A DNA stretch of 64,000 bases from Rossellomorea sp. BNER (GCA_024213275.1 JANAVG010000005.1:124478-188477), one strand, 5' to 3'. Shown: positions 38,906-47,841, counted from the first letter of the stretch. Notes: generated by a model not told the origin, from the letters alone. Program-made: numbers and translations.

Positions 38906-39661
38906 CTACTTAAACGTTACTTTATAGCCAATATGCTCAAAAAATTCCTTTAAAGAACGCTTAGCATTTTTTTCAGCCGCCTCTAACAACCCTTGATCCG
39001 TTGCTTCTTTTTTCATTAATTCCTTTGCTTCCCCCGCTAAACTAAAGCCTTCCTCCCAGTCTACTTCACTTCGAAAAATTCCCTCAACCGAAAATAATTC
39101 GATATTGCTCGTATTAATAGAAGGTGATTGAAGGATCTCTGCTTCTGGTAGGGTCAGAACGATTTCCTTCGATTCTTCATTTATAGAAATGTCACTCGGG
39201 TTGATTTTCTTTAAATCTACCCCTGCTAATACCGTTCCAGGTACAACAATTAATAACTTTCGCTTTGTCCCAGGGATATCTGCCGCTATCTCTTTCCCCA
39301 AAATTTGGTTATCTTCCTGTTCTATAACGGCCTTTACATAGCCTTGAGCGGTTGCAAGTGAGCTCATATCACGGATTTGCTCTACAAAACTACCTTTCTC
39401 TTCTTTAAAACGATCCCCACTTAACCAGGAGTAAACCCCTATTGAGATTCCTGAAACAATAAGAGCAAATAAAAGAAGAAGAACCAGAATCCTGCTTTTC
39501 CAAAATCTAAGTACTAAACTGCTTATTTCCTTCAGTGTAGGACCCTTTCTACTTTTCTCTATCGTTAAAGTGGCCCCTGTTTCCTGTTGGCCCGCTTTCA
39601 ATTCATGTAAAATTGCTTCCATTTCTTTTATCTTTTCTTGATGATGACTCACCGTCTTCAC
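38906..39661 (-). CDS. DUF4230 membrane-anchored protein
   Basis: A 251-residue protein: N-terminal coiled coil (~5-25), a membrane helix at ~57-77 (LVLLLLFALIVSGISIGVY), then an extracellular DUF4230 domain with YVKAVIEQEDN, IVVPGTVLAGVDLKKI and EIVLTLPEAEIL. Function unknown. It lies 24 bases upstream of ung on the same strand, so they may share a transcript. It is divergent from the phospholipase-D-like gene. Confidence 0.85.
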   Translation of the reverse strand: MKTVSHHQEKIKEMEAILHELKAGQQETGATLTIEKSRKGPTLKEISSLVLRFWKSRILVLLLLFALIVSGISIGVYSWLSGDRFKEEKGSFVEQIRDMSSLATAQGYVKAVIEQEDNQILGKEIAADIPGTKRKLLIVVPGTVLAGVDLKKINPSDISINEESKEIVLTLPEAEILQSPSINTSNIELFSVEGIFRSEVDWEEGFSLAGEAKELMKKEATDQGLLEAAEKNAKRSLKEFFEHIGYKVTFK

Positions 39662-39767
39662 CTTCCTTCCATTCTTCTATTATAAAAAAATTTGTCGGAA
39701 CTTGGAATATCTGTTATCCAATGGGGTATAGAAGAAGGATACCTTCTAAAAGGATGGACACAAAGCC

Positions 39768-41213
39768 ATGGACAACTGTAAAAAGCGGGTAAGAAAAAAG
39801 ACATTTTGGATTGTGCTTGGGATACTTTGTTATTTTGCTATCACCATGTATTACCACACACATAAAGCTCTTCCTGAAGGGCTTTCTTTTGAGGGCAAGG
39901 TACATCATGTGGAAGATATTAATTTCATTTATGACTTGCCTTACCTTGATCACCAAGGAGAGTTTCATCATGAAGGAAGAATTTTTGATCGTGTGAATCA
40001 AATCATACAGGAAGCAGAGGAATTCATTGTTCTTGATATGTTCCTCTTCAACCATTTTTACGATGGAAAGTACAATATGCCAAAATTAAGTCAAAACTTA
40101 ACGACAGCTCTTATTAATAAAAAGAAGCAAAACCCAGAAACTGAAATTGTTCTCATTACGGATCACATTAATACAACATACGGTTCACATACAACAGCAG
40201 AGTTCGAGAAACTTCGGCAAAACGGTGTTCAGGTCATTTTCTCTGATTTAAAACCATTGCGTGATTCTAATTTTCTTTATAGCTCTGTTTGGAGAACCTT
40301 CTTCCAATGGTTTCAATCTGAACCAGGGGATCAGGGCTGGCTTCCTAATCCTATGTCCAATACGGCTCCAGAAGTGACCCTTCGCTCTTACTTGGAACTT
40401 TTGAATATAAAAGCGAACCATCGAAAGGTCATAGTTACGGACAAAACCTCCCTTGTTACATCCGGAAATCCGCATAATGCTTCAGGCTTTCATTCAAATA
40501 TTGCCTTTGAAATAAAGGGAAATATTAAACGTGATTTCCTTGCTTCTGAAAAGGCGATTGCAGAGTATTCAAAGGAAGATACCCTTCCAACACTACCAAA
40601 AAAGAAGAAAGAAAAAGGAGACATTCAGGTTCAGGTTTTAACGGAAGGGAAAATCTATCAACGGATTCTAGAAGAGGTAAAGTCCACGAAAAAAGGACAA
40701 GAGATATGGCTAGGCATGTTTTACTTAGCAGAACGAAATATAATCACAGAACTCATCAATGCTTCAGAACGAGGTGTTAAAGTACGAATCATTCTTGACC
40801 CTAATCAAAATGCTTTTGGCCAACAGAAAATGGGACTTCCCAACATTCCTGTCGCAAAGGAATTAAATGAAGCGGGAAATAAGAGCCTTCAAATTAAATG
40901 GTACAACACAAAAATGGAACAATATCATACTAAGCTGCTTTATATTAAAAAACGAGAGCATTCCATTATTCTTGGTGGGTCAGCGAATTATACGACGCGA
41001 AATCTTAAGGACTTAAATCCAGAAACAAATGTTTGGATCAAAACACCAAAAGCGAACGAGCTCGACCAAGAGTTGTCATCCTATTTTCATCGGATATGGA
41101 AAAATAAAGATGCTGACTACACACAAGAATATAGCTCACAGGATTATAGCATTGCTTGGTTACAGTACATTGGTTATCGTATTCAAAAAGCCTTGAATTT
41201 CACCACTTATTAA
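39768..41213 (+). CDS. Phospholipase-D-like membrane protein
   Basis: A 481-residue PLD-superfamily protein with one N-terminal membrane helix (~11-28). It holds two HKD-type motifs: NHRKVIVTD (about residue 217) followed by SGNPHNASG, and YHTKLLYI (about 387) followed by GGSANYTTRN. The second lacks the usual Asp after the Lys (KLLYIKKRE), so that half-site may be altered. It could be a cardiolipin synthase-like or other phosphodiesterase; the longer spacing and lack of a second helix differ from ClsA and ClsB. AAAGGATGG precedes the ATG. Confidence 0.8.
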   Translation: MDNCKKRVRKKTFWIVLGILCYFAITMYYHTHKALPEGLSFEGKVHHVEDINFIYDLPYLDHQGEFHHEGRIFDRVNQIIQEAEEFIVLDMFLFNHFYDGKYNMPKLSQNLTTALINKKKQNPETEIVLITDHINTTYGSHTTAEFEKLRQNGVQVIFSDLKPLRDSNFLYSSVWRTFFQWFQSEPGDQGWLPNPMSNTAPEVTLRSYLELLNIKANHRKVIVTDKTSLVTSGNPHNASGFHSNIAFEIKGNIKRDFLASEKAIAEYSKEDTLPTLPKKKKEKGDIQVQVLTEGKIYQRILEEVKSTKKGQEIWLGMFYLAERNIITELINASERGVKVRIILDPNQNAFGQQKMGLPNIPVAKELNEAGNKSLQIKWYNTKMEQYHTKLLYIKKREHSIILGGSANYTTRNLKDLNPETNVWIKTPKANELDQELSSYFHRIWKNKDADYTQEYSSQDYSIAWLQYIGYRIQKALNFTTY

Positions 41214-41217
41214 CTAT

Positions 41218-41242
41218 GTTTGAGATCTGTATAGCTGGGTAA
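41218..41242 (+). promoter_or_regulatory. Sigma-B promoter
   Basis: GTTTGA (41218-41223), 13 bases, GGGTAA (41237-41242), a good match to the sigma-B form GTTTAA / GGGTAT. It lies 45 bases before the start of a general stress protein gene, which makes the assignment strong. Confidence 0.75.
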
Positions 41243-41287
41243 ACACTCACTAAGACAAGAAAGATTCCATCATAGAAGGTTATTATT

Positions 41288-41641
41288 TTGTATAAAATTA
41301 AAACAGTCGAAAATGGAGTCCAAGCAACAGACACTGTAAACGCGTTAAAGAATGCAGGTTTTACTGAGCATGAAATTTATATCTTTGCCCATTACCGAGA
41401 ACGTTCCAAAGATCTCACAGATGCTACACAAACAGAAAATATCGGGATTAAAGAGCAAGGAATATTTGAATCGTTAGGGAACTTCTTGAAAAGCCGAGGA
41501 GATGAATTGCGATCCAAAATGAGAGCAGTTGGAATGAACCAAGCAGAGGCAGACCAGTATGAAGCTGTATTAGATAAAGGTAAGGTAGTCATTGTTGGTT
41601 CGCAGGAAGCAAAGGACCTCAATTTCACTAAAAGCATGTAA
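41288..41641 (+). CDS. General stress protein, YflT/GSP17M family
   Basis: A 117-residue soluble protein with the YflT (heat-induced stress protein) domain: IKTVENGVQATDTVNALKNAGF at the start, EHEIYIFAH, and VVIVGSQEAK near the end. The start is TTG with AAGGT seven bases before it. Members of this family are part of the sigma-B general stress regulon in B. subtilis; the sigma-B promoter here agrees. The molecular function is unknown. Confidence 0.85.
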   Translation: MYKIKTVENGVQATDTVNALKNAGFTEHEIYIFAHYRERSKDLTDATQTENIGIKEQGIFESLGNFLKSRGDELRSKMRAVGMNQAEADQYEAVLDKGKVVIVGSQEAKDLNFTKSM

Positions 41642-41660
41642 AAATGGATAGAACTTCAGA

Positions 41661-41700
41661 AGAGCTGAACCCAAACATCGATGTTAGGTTCAGCTCTTTT
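41661..41700 (+). terminator. Terminator of the general stress gene
   Basis: AGAGCTGAACC (41661-41671) pairs with GGTTCAGCTCT (41687-41697), with a further AACAT/ATGTT pair at the top, then TTTTG. Confidence 0.88.
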
Positions 41701-41898
41701 GTTTGATCATATCAGAGACTTGGGTCGTATTTGCGAATTTAGTATTATTTTGTCGAGCGGTTAATATGTGGTGAATACTGAAAAAGTAATGAGCGTTCAG
41801 GACAGATTATTGATGTTTCCGGACAAATTTGAAAATAAGTTCCCTCTTTTAAAGAGAAAAACTACTAAAATTCACCTCATTAAGACCCCATAATAGTA

Positions 41899-42132
41899 TT
41901 ATCCCCCGCTAACCGGAGGAATCAAAGCAACAATATCCCCTGTTTTAAGTTGGTAGGATCGCTCCTCAAATTCTTCGTTCACTGCCACCATTACAGTATT
42001 TAATGCAGGGAGGGAGTATTCTTTTTCCAGCTTAGTAAGCAACTCATCAACGGTCATTCTAGAAGCCTCATATTCTAGCATTTCCGTTCCAGCTTGTTCC
42101 TTTAAATGAGCAAAAAGTAAAACCTTAATCAT
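41899..42132 (-). CDS. moaD: Molybdopterin synthase small subunit MoaD
   Basis: Ubiquitin-like sulfur carrier whose C-terminal Gly-Gly is thiocarboxylated to give the dithiolene sulfur of molybdopterin. The 77 residues from ATG at 42132 (MIKVLLFAHLKEQAG) end in ALIPPVSGG, as required. GGAGAGG precedes the start. It overlaps the end of moaE by 8 bases and is the last gene of the moaDE-mobA unit. Confidence 0.95.
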   Translation of the reverse strand: MIKVLLFAHLKEQAGTEMLEYEASRMTVDELLTKLEKEYSLPALNTVMVAVNEEFEERSYQLKTGDIVALIPPVSGG

Positions 42133-42586
42133 CGAGATCCTCTCCTTTTGGCCTTCCTTTTGGGTAGTTTTTCGTGCCTGTTTGATTCCCAATCCATTCT
42201 TCTCCATCTTCCCAATGTTCTTTTTTCCATATCGGAACAATCTCTTTTATTCGTTCGATGGCATAGCGATTCGCCTCATAAGCATCGTTTCTATGTGGTG
42301 TTGAAATGGAGATCACAACGGCAATGTCGGAGATTTCTAGCCTTCCGAGGCGGTGAACAATCGCTACTTCTGCGTCTACCCACTTCTCTTTGATTTCTTG
42401 ACCAATTCTCTCTAACTTTTTTAACGCCATACTTTCATAAGCATCGTATTCTAAATACAACGTCTTTTTACCATCTGTTAACTCTCTTACTGTTCCGATA
42501 AAGTTTACGATTGCCCCTGCTTCTCTTTTTACGACTGCCTGAGTGACCTCATTTATATTAATAGGGTTTTTGGTTATTTTGAACAT
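42125..42586 (-). CDS. moaE: Molybdopterin synthase large subunit MoaE
   Basis: Partner of MoaD that converts precursor Z to molybdopterin. The 153 residues from ATG at 42586 (AAGGAG seven bases before) contain GAIVNFIGTVRE, AIVHRLGRLEISDIAVV, STPHRNDAY and IPIWKKE-like VPIWKKEHWEDG with the active-site lysines. It overlaps mobA upstream by 29 bases and moaD downstream, so all three are translationally linked. Confidence 0.95.
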   Translation of the reverse strand: MFKITKNPININEVTQAVVKREAGAIVNFIGTVRELTDGKKTLYLEYDAYESMALKKLERIGQEIKEKWVDAEVAIVHRLGRLEISDIAVVISISTPHRNDAYEANRYAIERIKEIVPIWKKEHWEDGEEWIGNQTGTKNYPKGRPKGEDLDD

Positions 42587-43184
42587 GAATAATCTCCTTT
42601 GCCTTCCTATATTCATCTGGTGTATTCATATTGAATAAAATCGTTGGTAATTGTTTAGCCAAGTCTTTAGACAGATCCTTCTCTGTAACGGTTTTCACTC
42701 TTAGTTTCTGAAGGAGAGATTTAAAACTTAACTCATCTTGAGTTAAACAATTTCTTAGTTCATGAAGGATTCTAGTATGATAAACTGCAAAAAGCGGATG
42801 GCTTCTCCCTTGAAAATAAGGAAGACAAACATCCCATTGACTATTCTCCATCATTTCAAAAAGCTCTAAAGCGAATTCCTTCGAAACAAATGGCATATCA
42901 CAGGCTGTTAATAAAACCATCTCTCTATTTGCTTCGATAAGACCTGTTAAAAGACCTGCTAGGGGTCCCTTCCCTTGATACTCAGGGATATCGGGATAGC
43001 ATCTTAGCTGGGGGTCTTCATAAAGGAGGGAATCATTTGAAATGACAAAGATGTCTTTACTAATATGTGACAGTTCCTCTACGATGCGTTCCATAACAGT
43101 ATTTTCACCAATTGAAAGTAAAGACTTGTTCTGTCCCATTCTACTCGATTTTCCTCCCGCTAGTATACAAACGGATTTGTTCAA
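42558..43184 (-). CDS. mobA: Molybdenum cofactor guanylyltransferase
   Basis: Attaches GMP to molybdopterin to give the bis-MGD cofactor. The 208 residues show the nucleotidyltransferase loop LAGGKSSRMGQNKS (8-21), GPLAGLLTGL and LLTACDMPFVS. TTG start at 43184 with GGGAGGGG six bases before it. The first gene of the moaDE unit; no other cofactor genes (moaA, moaC, moeA) are in the window. Confidence 0.93.
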   Translation of the reverse strand: MNKSVCILAGGKSSRMGQNKSLLSIGENTVMERIVEELSHISKDIFVISNDSLLYEDPQLRCYPDIPEYQGKGPLAGLLTGLIEANREMVLLTACDMPFVSKEFALELFEMMENSQWDVCLPYFQGRSHPLFAVYHTRILHELRNCLTQDELSFKSLLQKLRVKTVTEKDLSKDLAKQLPTILFNMNTPDEYRKAKEIIHVQNNQKPY

Positions 43185-43254
43185 ATACTTCCCCTCCCTT
43201 GGAATCTATTATAAGGTGAAATTCAGCATCATGAGAGGTTTTCCCTTCTAAAAG

Positions 43255-43280
43255 AAAAAAGTTGCCACATTTGTGACAAC
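43255..43280 (-). terminator. Terminator of the LanFEG-like transporter genes
   Basis: On the minus strand GTTGTCACA and TGTGGCAAC (43261-43280) form a hairpin followed by TTTTTTCTTTT. It abuts the stop codon of the last permease gene. Confidence 0.85.
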
Positions 43281-44008
43281 TAAACCGCTTTTCTTTGAAA
43301 ATAGACAAAGCCCGAGAAGAAAAAAACTAGAAAGCTTGTGCTAATCACAAATACAAGAGTCTCAATTGGGAAATTTAAATTATTAGCAACATCGCCTTGA
43401 GTCAATGGCGCAATCATTGTTAGTATTGGCTGTGCCCATGGATACCAAGGACCATATGTTGCTGAATTTGCTACAAGCATATTCGGTAAAGTAAAGATCA
43501 CGTTTAAAGCCAGCGGCGCTGCAAAGCTGGACCAAGCAAGGGATACCCATAACTGAAGGGCAATCAAAGGTAAACAGGCAAGCCAGCCGCCCAGGATACT
43601 TTTCCATGCCAATAACGGAAATGGATCATTGAATCCCTTAACCATTCCAATGATATAAAGTCCTAGTAAAAATAATAATTGTACAACGGCTATCATGATG
43701 GCTACGATGGAAAACTTAACCGTAAAAACCTGTCCTCTTGTGACCGGAAGAGCAAATAATTGCTTCCACCCTCCATTTTGATGCTCATAGCGGCAAATAA
43801 AAGCGACTAGGACACCCGTTAATAAGGGAAGAAAAATTTGAGCATGTACGAGAATCATCATAAAAAGCGGACCTAGCCACTGATTCCCCCCTTCAACTAC
43901 GCTCTTTCCTGCTCCAGACACACCTGCTATTAACGGACCTAACAGAAGAACAGGAAGAATCTTTGATTTTCGTACCTTATACCATTCTGCACGAAATAAC
44001 CGTATCAT
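43280..44008 (-). CDS. ABC-2 permease, lantibiotic-immunity (LanG) type
   Basis: A 242-residue integral membrane protein with about six hydrophobic helices, starting MIRLFRAEWYKVRKSK, typical of the MutG/EpiG/SpaG group of ABC-2 permeases. Together with the next gene and the ATPase it would form an ABC exporter. It starts immediately after the stop of the preceding permease (no gap). The likely job is removal of a membrane-active peptide antibiotic; this rests on family and context. Confidence 0.85.
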   Translation of the reverse strand: MIRLFRAEWYKVRKSKILPVLLLGPLIAGVSGAGKSVVEGGNQWLGPLFMMILVHAQIFLPLLTGVLVAFICRYEHQNGGWKQLFALPVTRGQVFTVKFSIVAIMIAVVQLLFLLGLYIIGMVKGFNDPFPLLAWKSILGGWLACLPLIALQLWVSLAWSSFAAPLALNVIFTLPNMLVANSATYGPWYPWAQPILTMIAPLTQGDVANNLNFPIETLVFVISTSFLVFFFSGFVYFQRKAV

Positions 44009-44710
44009 TTAATTCACATCCTTTATTGAAAAATGTAGCGTCCCTATAATGAAAACGAGTAATCCAGTCAAGATCCCCAAACTAATATTTAAGGCATATT
44101 CCCCATCTTGAAAGGAAAGCCAACTATAGGGGATCCACTCAGGTAAACGAAAGAAGGTTGATACAATCGCCCCAAGAATTCCTACTGTTAATGCGACCCC
44201 CTGGTTTGAAACAACGATCGATAACCAAAGTTGTAGAGCTAAAATTGGAAGTGCTGCAAAAAAGGGAACGAAGCTATTTTTCAAGATGGCTACCATCGGG
44301 AAATCATATCCAAACTTTAAAAGGATCCCCAACAATATGGTTCCACCCACTAAGAGTAGGCATGATAGAAGGAGCAGGAGACTGTTTAGTAAAAACTTAA
44401 CAAAGAAGATGCTCTTTCTTGATACTGGTAATACAAGTATCTGCTTCCATGTATTCGTTTGGTGCTCAATACTTGAATTTAGCGAAGTTATGATGGCTAT
44501 CCCTAATAAAAGGGTGATGGGGACAAACATATTTATATTCATTAAGAGATCGCTCCACACATCACTCTCTGGTTTCACAAGATAATCATATCGAATCCCA
44601 TAATTAAGACCTTGAATGCCAACGATTCCGATTGGTCCTAAGAAGACTAATAACCATACCGCTTTTCGCTTAACTTTGATCATTTCAGCTAGCAGAAGAC
44701 TTTTCATCAT
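44009..44710 (-). CDS. ABC-2 permease, lantibiotic-immunity (LanE) type
   Basis: A 233-residue permease with about six membrane helices, starting SLLLAEMIKVKRKAVWLL, the paralogue of the following permease. The ATG overlaps the stop of the ATPase gene (ATGATG), so the genes are coupled. Short length and the SSIEHQTNTWKQILVLPVSR loop fit the MutE/EpiE/SpaE group. Substrate not determinable from sequence. Confidence 0.85.
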   Translation of the reverse strand: MMKSLLLAEMIKVKRKAVWLLVFLGPIGIVGIQGLNYGIRYDYLVKPESDVWSDLLMNINMFVPITLLLGIAIITSLNSSIEHQTNTWKQILVLPVSRKSIFFVKFLLNSLLLLLSCLLLVGGTILLGILLKFGYDFPMVAILKNSFVPFFAALPILALQLWLSIVVSNQGVALTVGILGAIVSTFFRLPEWIPYSWLSFQDGEYALNISLGILTGLLVFIIGTLHFSIKDVN

Positions 44711-45624
44711 AAGCTGAGCTCCCCCCGAGTCATATCTAAGAAGATATCTTCCAAGGACATTTTCTCTTCTTCCACCCGATAGATTGAAAATCGTTCTTTC
44801 ACTAATAATTCAACAACATTTGCGATTCTATCATCTTTGTTTTCTTGCAACTGCAAACCTTTTTCCCGTTCCCAATCCACGCTAACCCCTTGCGATAATA
44901 GATACTTCCATGCACTTTCTTCATCACTTACCCTCAACTTTATAGTAGATTTAGCTCTCTCTCTTAAAGCACCAATGGAGTCCTGGAAAATAAGTTCTCC
45001 TTTGGTGATAATCCCAACCCTAGTCGCCATTTGATCAATTTCTGATAACAAATGGCTTGAAACCAGGACTGACATTCCATATTTTTTTGGTAGAGATTTT
45101 ATCAATTCTCGCATTTCAAGAATTCCGGAAGGATCTAGACCATTTGTTGGCTCATCTAATACTAGAAGCTTTGGATTTCCTAGTAATGCATTGGCAATCC
45201 CTAACCGTTGTTTCATTCCTAGGGAATACCCCTTTACTGCTTTATTTGCACTGTTTTTTAACCGAACGATTTCTAGTACTTCATCAATTCTGCTTTTAGG
45301 AACATTTAATATTTTTCTAGTAACCTCTAAATTTTCATTTGCCGTTAAATGGCCGTAATATGAGGGAGACTCTACTAGAGAACCCACTTGCTTTAAAATA
45401 CTTCGCTTATTTTTCTTAAGTTCTTGATCAAATATTCGGATTGAACCATGTGAGGGTCTCATTAGTCCAAGAAGCATCCGGATGGTCGTTGTCTTCCCGG
45501 CACCGTTTGGACCAAGAAAACCATAAATTTCTCCTTGAGGCAGCTGCATATTTAGTCCTACCACTGCTTTTGACGATTTAAAGCTCTTCGTTAAATTTGT
45601 TGTTTGAATAATGTTTTCGATCAT
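44707..45624 (-). CDS. ABC transporter ATPase, LanF/BcrA type
   Basis: A 305-residue ATP-binding subunit: Walker A GPNGAGKTTT, signature YSLGMKQRLGIA, Walker B LLVLDEPTNGLDPSG and switch SSHLL, followed by a ~90-residue C-terminal extension found in BcrA/LanF proteins. I choose ATG at 45624, six bases after GAGGTG. It heads the transporter unit and has its own promoter after the kinase terminator, with a direct-repeat site likely bound by the neighbouring response regulator. Confidence 0.92.
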   Translation of the reverse strand: MIENIIQTTNLTKSFKSSKAVVGLNMQLPQGEIYGFLGPNGAGKTTTIRMLLGLMRPSHGSIRIFDQELKKNKRSILKQVGSLVESPSYYGHLTANENLEVTRKILNVPKSRIDEVLEIVRLKNSANKAVKGYSLGMKQRLGIANALLGNPKLLVLDEPTNGLDPSGILEMRELIKSLPKKYGMSVLVSSHLLSEIDQMATRVGIITKGELIFQDSIGALRERAKSTIKLRVSDEESAWKYLLSQGVSVDWEREKGLQLQENKDDRIANVVELLVKERFSIYRVEEEKMSLEDIFLDMTRGELSL

Positions 45625-45637
45625 TTCTCTCACCTCT

Positions 45638-45698
45638 ATTACAAGATAAACTTTTTAGGTTAAAACCGAGGTAGGTGGTAGTTTAAATTTAGTTTAAA
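45638..45698 (-). promoter_or_regulatory. Transporter promoter with response-regulator direct repeats
   Basis: On the minus strand TTTAAACTA (45690-45698) and TTTAAACTA (45679-45687) stand 11 bases apart, the spacing of OmpR-family sites on one face of DNA. Fourteen bases downstream comes TTTTAA (45660-45665), 16 bases, TGTAAT (45638-45643). This arrangement predicts activation of the transporter genes by the response regulator encoded upstream. Confidence 0.6.
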
Positions 45699-45699
45699 A

Positions 45700-45735
45700 A
45701 AGTAAAGAGGCTGACCATATGGGAGATCAGCCTCT
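45700..45735 (-). terminator. Terminator of the two-component genes
   Basis: On the minus strand AGAGGCTGA (45727-45735) pairs with TCAGCCTCT (45706-45714), then TTACTTTTTT. It starts just after the histidine kinase stop codon and separates it from the transporter. Confidence 0.85.
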
Positions 45736-45738
45736 GAT

Positions 45739-47106
45739 TCATTCTTGATGTTGAATCTTATACAATTCTATTTTTGTTCCTGCTTTTGTTGAAGAAACTT
45801 CCCATTTCATTCCCATCTCTTTTACCATAAGGGCAACAATGGCAAGTCCAATGCCTGCTCCTTTATCTTCTGAGGTGTGCTTTAATCCTGGACCCTTATC
45901 CTCTATCACAATCCGAAGCTCTTCTTCCTTTCGATAAGATCTGATCGATAGAAATTTTCCTGACCTTGCATGCCTTAGAACGTTTTGAAAAAGATTATCC
46001 AACACTCTTTCCAACCAATGGGCATCCAAAAGCCAATGCACTTGCTCCTCTAAAAGGTCGACATTTACCTCAAAGCCTTCCCTTTCCAAAACAGGATACC
46101 ACGATGCAACCGATGTTTTGATCACTCTGTGAATTTCAACCTCTTTCGGTTTATAGAGATATTTTCCTGCAACGAGAAGAGTATAAGACATTAAATTCTC
46201 GATTAATCGATCTAAATAGCTTATTTTATGATCAATTAGTTTTAAGGAATCTTTGCCTTTATCAGAGATTGGCTCCGTTGTTAAGGAATAAGCATGGGCT
46301 TTAATGGCTGTGATGGGAGTTCTCAAATCATGGGATAAATTTGCAATCAGCTGCCTTCTAAGTTGTTCTTCTTCTAGCTCACGTTTCCTGCTGCTCTTTA
46401 ATTCGTCAATCATCTGATTAAAAGAGCCCTCTAATTGACTGATTTCATCCTTCTTTTTTACTGTGACAGGATAGGGAATATTGTTTTCATCTCTGATCAT
46501 CATGGCATTTTGTAGATGGATCAGACGTTTTCGAATACTTCTGAAGAAGAGTAAAGAAACGAACATAAAAGAACCAAGAATCACGACTATACCGATTAAA
46601 TAAACATAACTGTAGCTATCTCTTAGCTTTTGAATGGGAGGTTCTAATACATCTCTAGATAATTGGAAAACCATAAACCCTTGATTCTCTTGTTTACCAA
46701 TAAAAGCAACCACTGTAAAGGGATCTCCCTCTATCCGATCCTTCATAAACCTAACTGTGTAATCCGCATCCCATTGTTTAGGGATATTTAGATTTTTTTG
46801 TGATTGATAAGTTAATACGCCCTTATTATCAACCCAAAAAACTTCAGACTTTTTATACTCTTCCTGGAATTCTTCAAGCTTGTCGATTATTTGCTCACGG
46901 TTAGCCCCACCTAGATTCTCAGCTGCCTCATGCCAACCTTTTTCAATTTCTTCACCATTTATGGCCTGTTTCTCATTTATATCATCCAAAAGTGGGATGG
47001 GAATATAGAATAATAACGAAACGATAGGAATAGCGAAAGGGAGCAAGATAATCCCGATTAAAATAATCAGTAAGTATTTTGATAGTAATGATTGAAAAAA
47101 CTTCAT
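45739..47106 (-). CDS. Sensor histidine kinase
   Basis: A 455-residue membrane kinase: helices at ~12-36 and ~167-188 with a ~130-residue extracellular sensor loop, HAMP-like linker, HisKA with His259 in NLSHDLRTPITAIK, and HATPase with NVLRHA, EDKGPGL and GAGIGLAIV. It is translationally coupled to the response regulator (ATGA overlap). The large sensor loop, unlike the short-loop BceS kinases, suggests direct ligand sensing; the ligand is unknown. Confidence 0.92.
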   Translation of the reverse strand: MKFFQSLLSKYLLIILIGIILLPFAIPIVSLLFYIPIPLLDDINEKQAINGEEIEKGWHEAAENLGGANREQIIDKLEEFQEEYKKSEVFWVDNKGVLTYQSQKNLNIPKQWDADYTVRFMKDRIEGDPFTVVAFIGKQENQGFMVFQLSRDVLEPPIQKLRDSYSYVYLIGIVVILGSFMFVSLLFFRSIRKRLIHLQNAMMIRDENNIPYPVTVKKKDEISQLEGSFNQMIDELKSSRKRELEEEQLRRQLIANLSHDLRTPITAIKAHAYSLTTEPISDKGKDSLKLIDHKISYLDRLIENLMSYTLLVAGKYLYKPKEVEIHRVIKTSVASWYPVLEREGFEVNVDLLEEQVHWLLDAHWLERVLDNLFQNVLRHARSGKFLSIRSYRKEEELRIVIEDKGPGLKHTSEDKGAGIGLAIVALMVKEMGMKWEVSSTKAGTKIELYKIQHQE

Positions 47107-47774
47107 GATTTCATCCTATATCCGATCCCTCTAATCGTTTCAATGATAGTGGGACTCGCTGGGTTGTCCTCGAGTTTTTCCCTTAAATGGCGAATATGAA
47201 CCATCAGCGTCTTATCGCCTTCCATAAAGCTTTCTCCCCAAACCCCTTCATAGATTTGCTCTTTTGTTAAAATCTGATTCGCATTCATAAGAAAGTATTG
47301 AAAAATTTTAAACTGCTTCCCTGTCAGAATAATTTCTCGATCTGCTCTTGTATCAACGATTCGGTTTTCCCTCGGGTACACTTTAAGGTGTTGAAATACT
47401 AACGAATCTGGTGTATGTTTCGAATACCTTCGTAATAAAACTTCTATTCTAGCAACTAGTTCTTCAGGATGAAATGGTTTAATAAGATAATCATCAGCAA
47501 ATTGCAGTCCTTCCAGCCTATCCTCTACCGCAGATCTTGCGGAAAGCATTAAAATCGGAAGATCTTCTCTTTCTCGTTTAATTCTCTTTCCAATCGAAAA
47601 ACCATCTAAACCGGGAAGCATCACATCTAGGATCACGAGGTCAATTTCTTCCATATTTGAAAAAGCTTTTTCACCAGATTGTAACCAGACAACTTGATAG
47701 CCTTTTTCCTCTAGATGTTCATAAACCCATTGACCTATATCCTTTTCATCTTCAATATAAAGAATTTTGTTCAT
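47103..47774 (-). CDS. OmpR-family response regulator
   Basis: A 223-residue regulator: receiver domain with phospho-acceptor Asp50 in LVILDVMLPGLDG, Thr/Ser position in LMLSARS and Lys99 in DDYLIKPF, then a winged-helix DNA-binding domain ending HIRHLREKLEDNP and TIRGIGYRM. I choose ATG at 47774 (MNKILYIEDE). It pairs with the kinase and probably drives the adjacent exporter through the 11-bp repeats at 45679-45698. Confidence 0.93.
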   Translation of the reverse strand: MNKILYIEDEKDIGQWVYEHLEEKGYQVVWLQSGEKAFSNMEEIDLVILDVMLPGLDGFSIGKRIKREREDLPILMLSARSAVEDRLEGLQFADDYLIKPFHPEELVARIEVLLRRYSKHTPDSLVFQHLKVYPRENRIVDTRADREIILTGKQFKIFQYFLMNANQILTKEQIYEGVWGESFMEGDKTLMVHIRHLREKLEDNPASPTIIETIRGIGYRMKS

Positions 47775-47811
47775 ACACTTCCAGCCCCTTTTTACAGGAT
47801 TTTCTATCACT

Positions 47812-47841
47812 ACCATAACGATAAATGTTTGAGGTCGTCAA
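47812..47841 (-). promoter_or_regulatory. Possible promoter of the two-component genes
   Basis: On the minus strand TTGACG (47836-47841), 18 bases, TATGGT (47812-47817). The -35 is good, the -10 imperfect. Confidence 0.35.
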
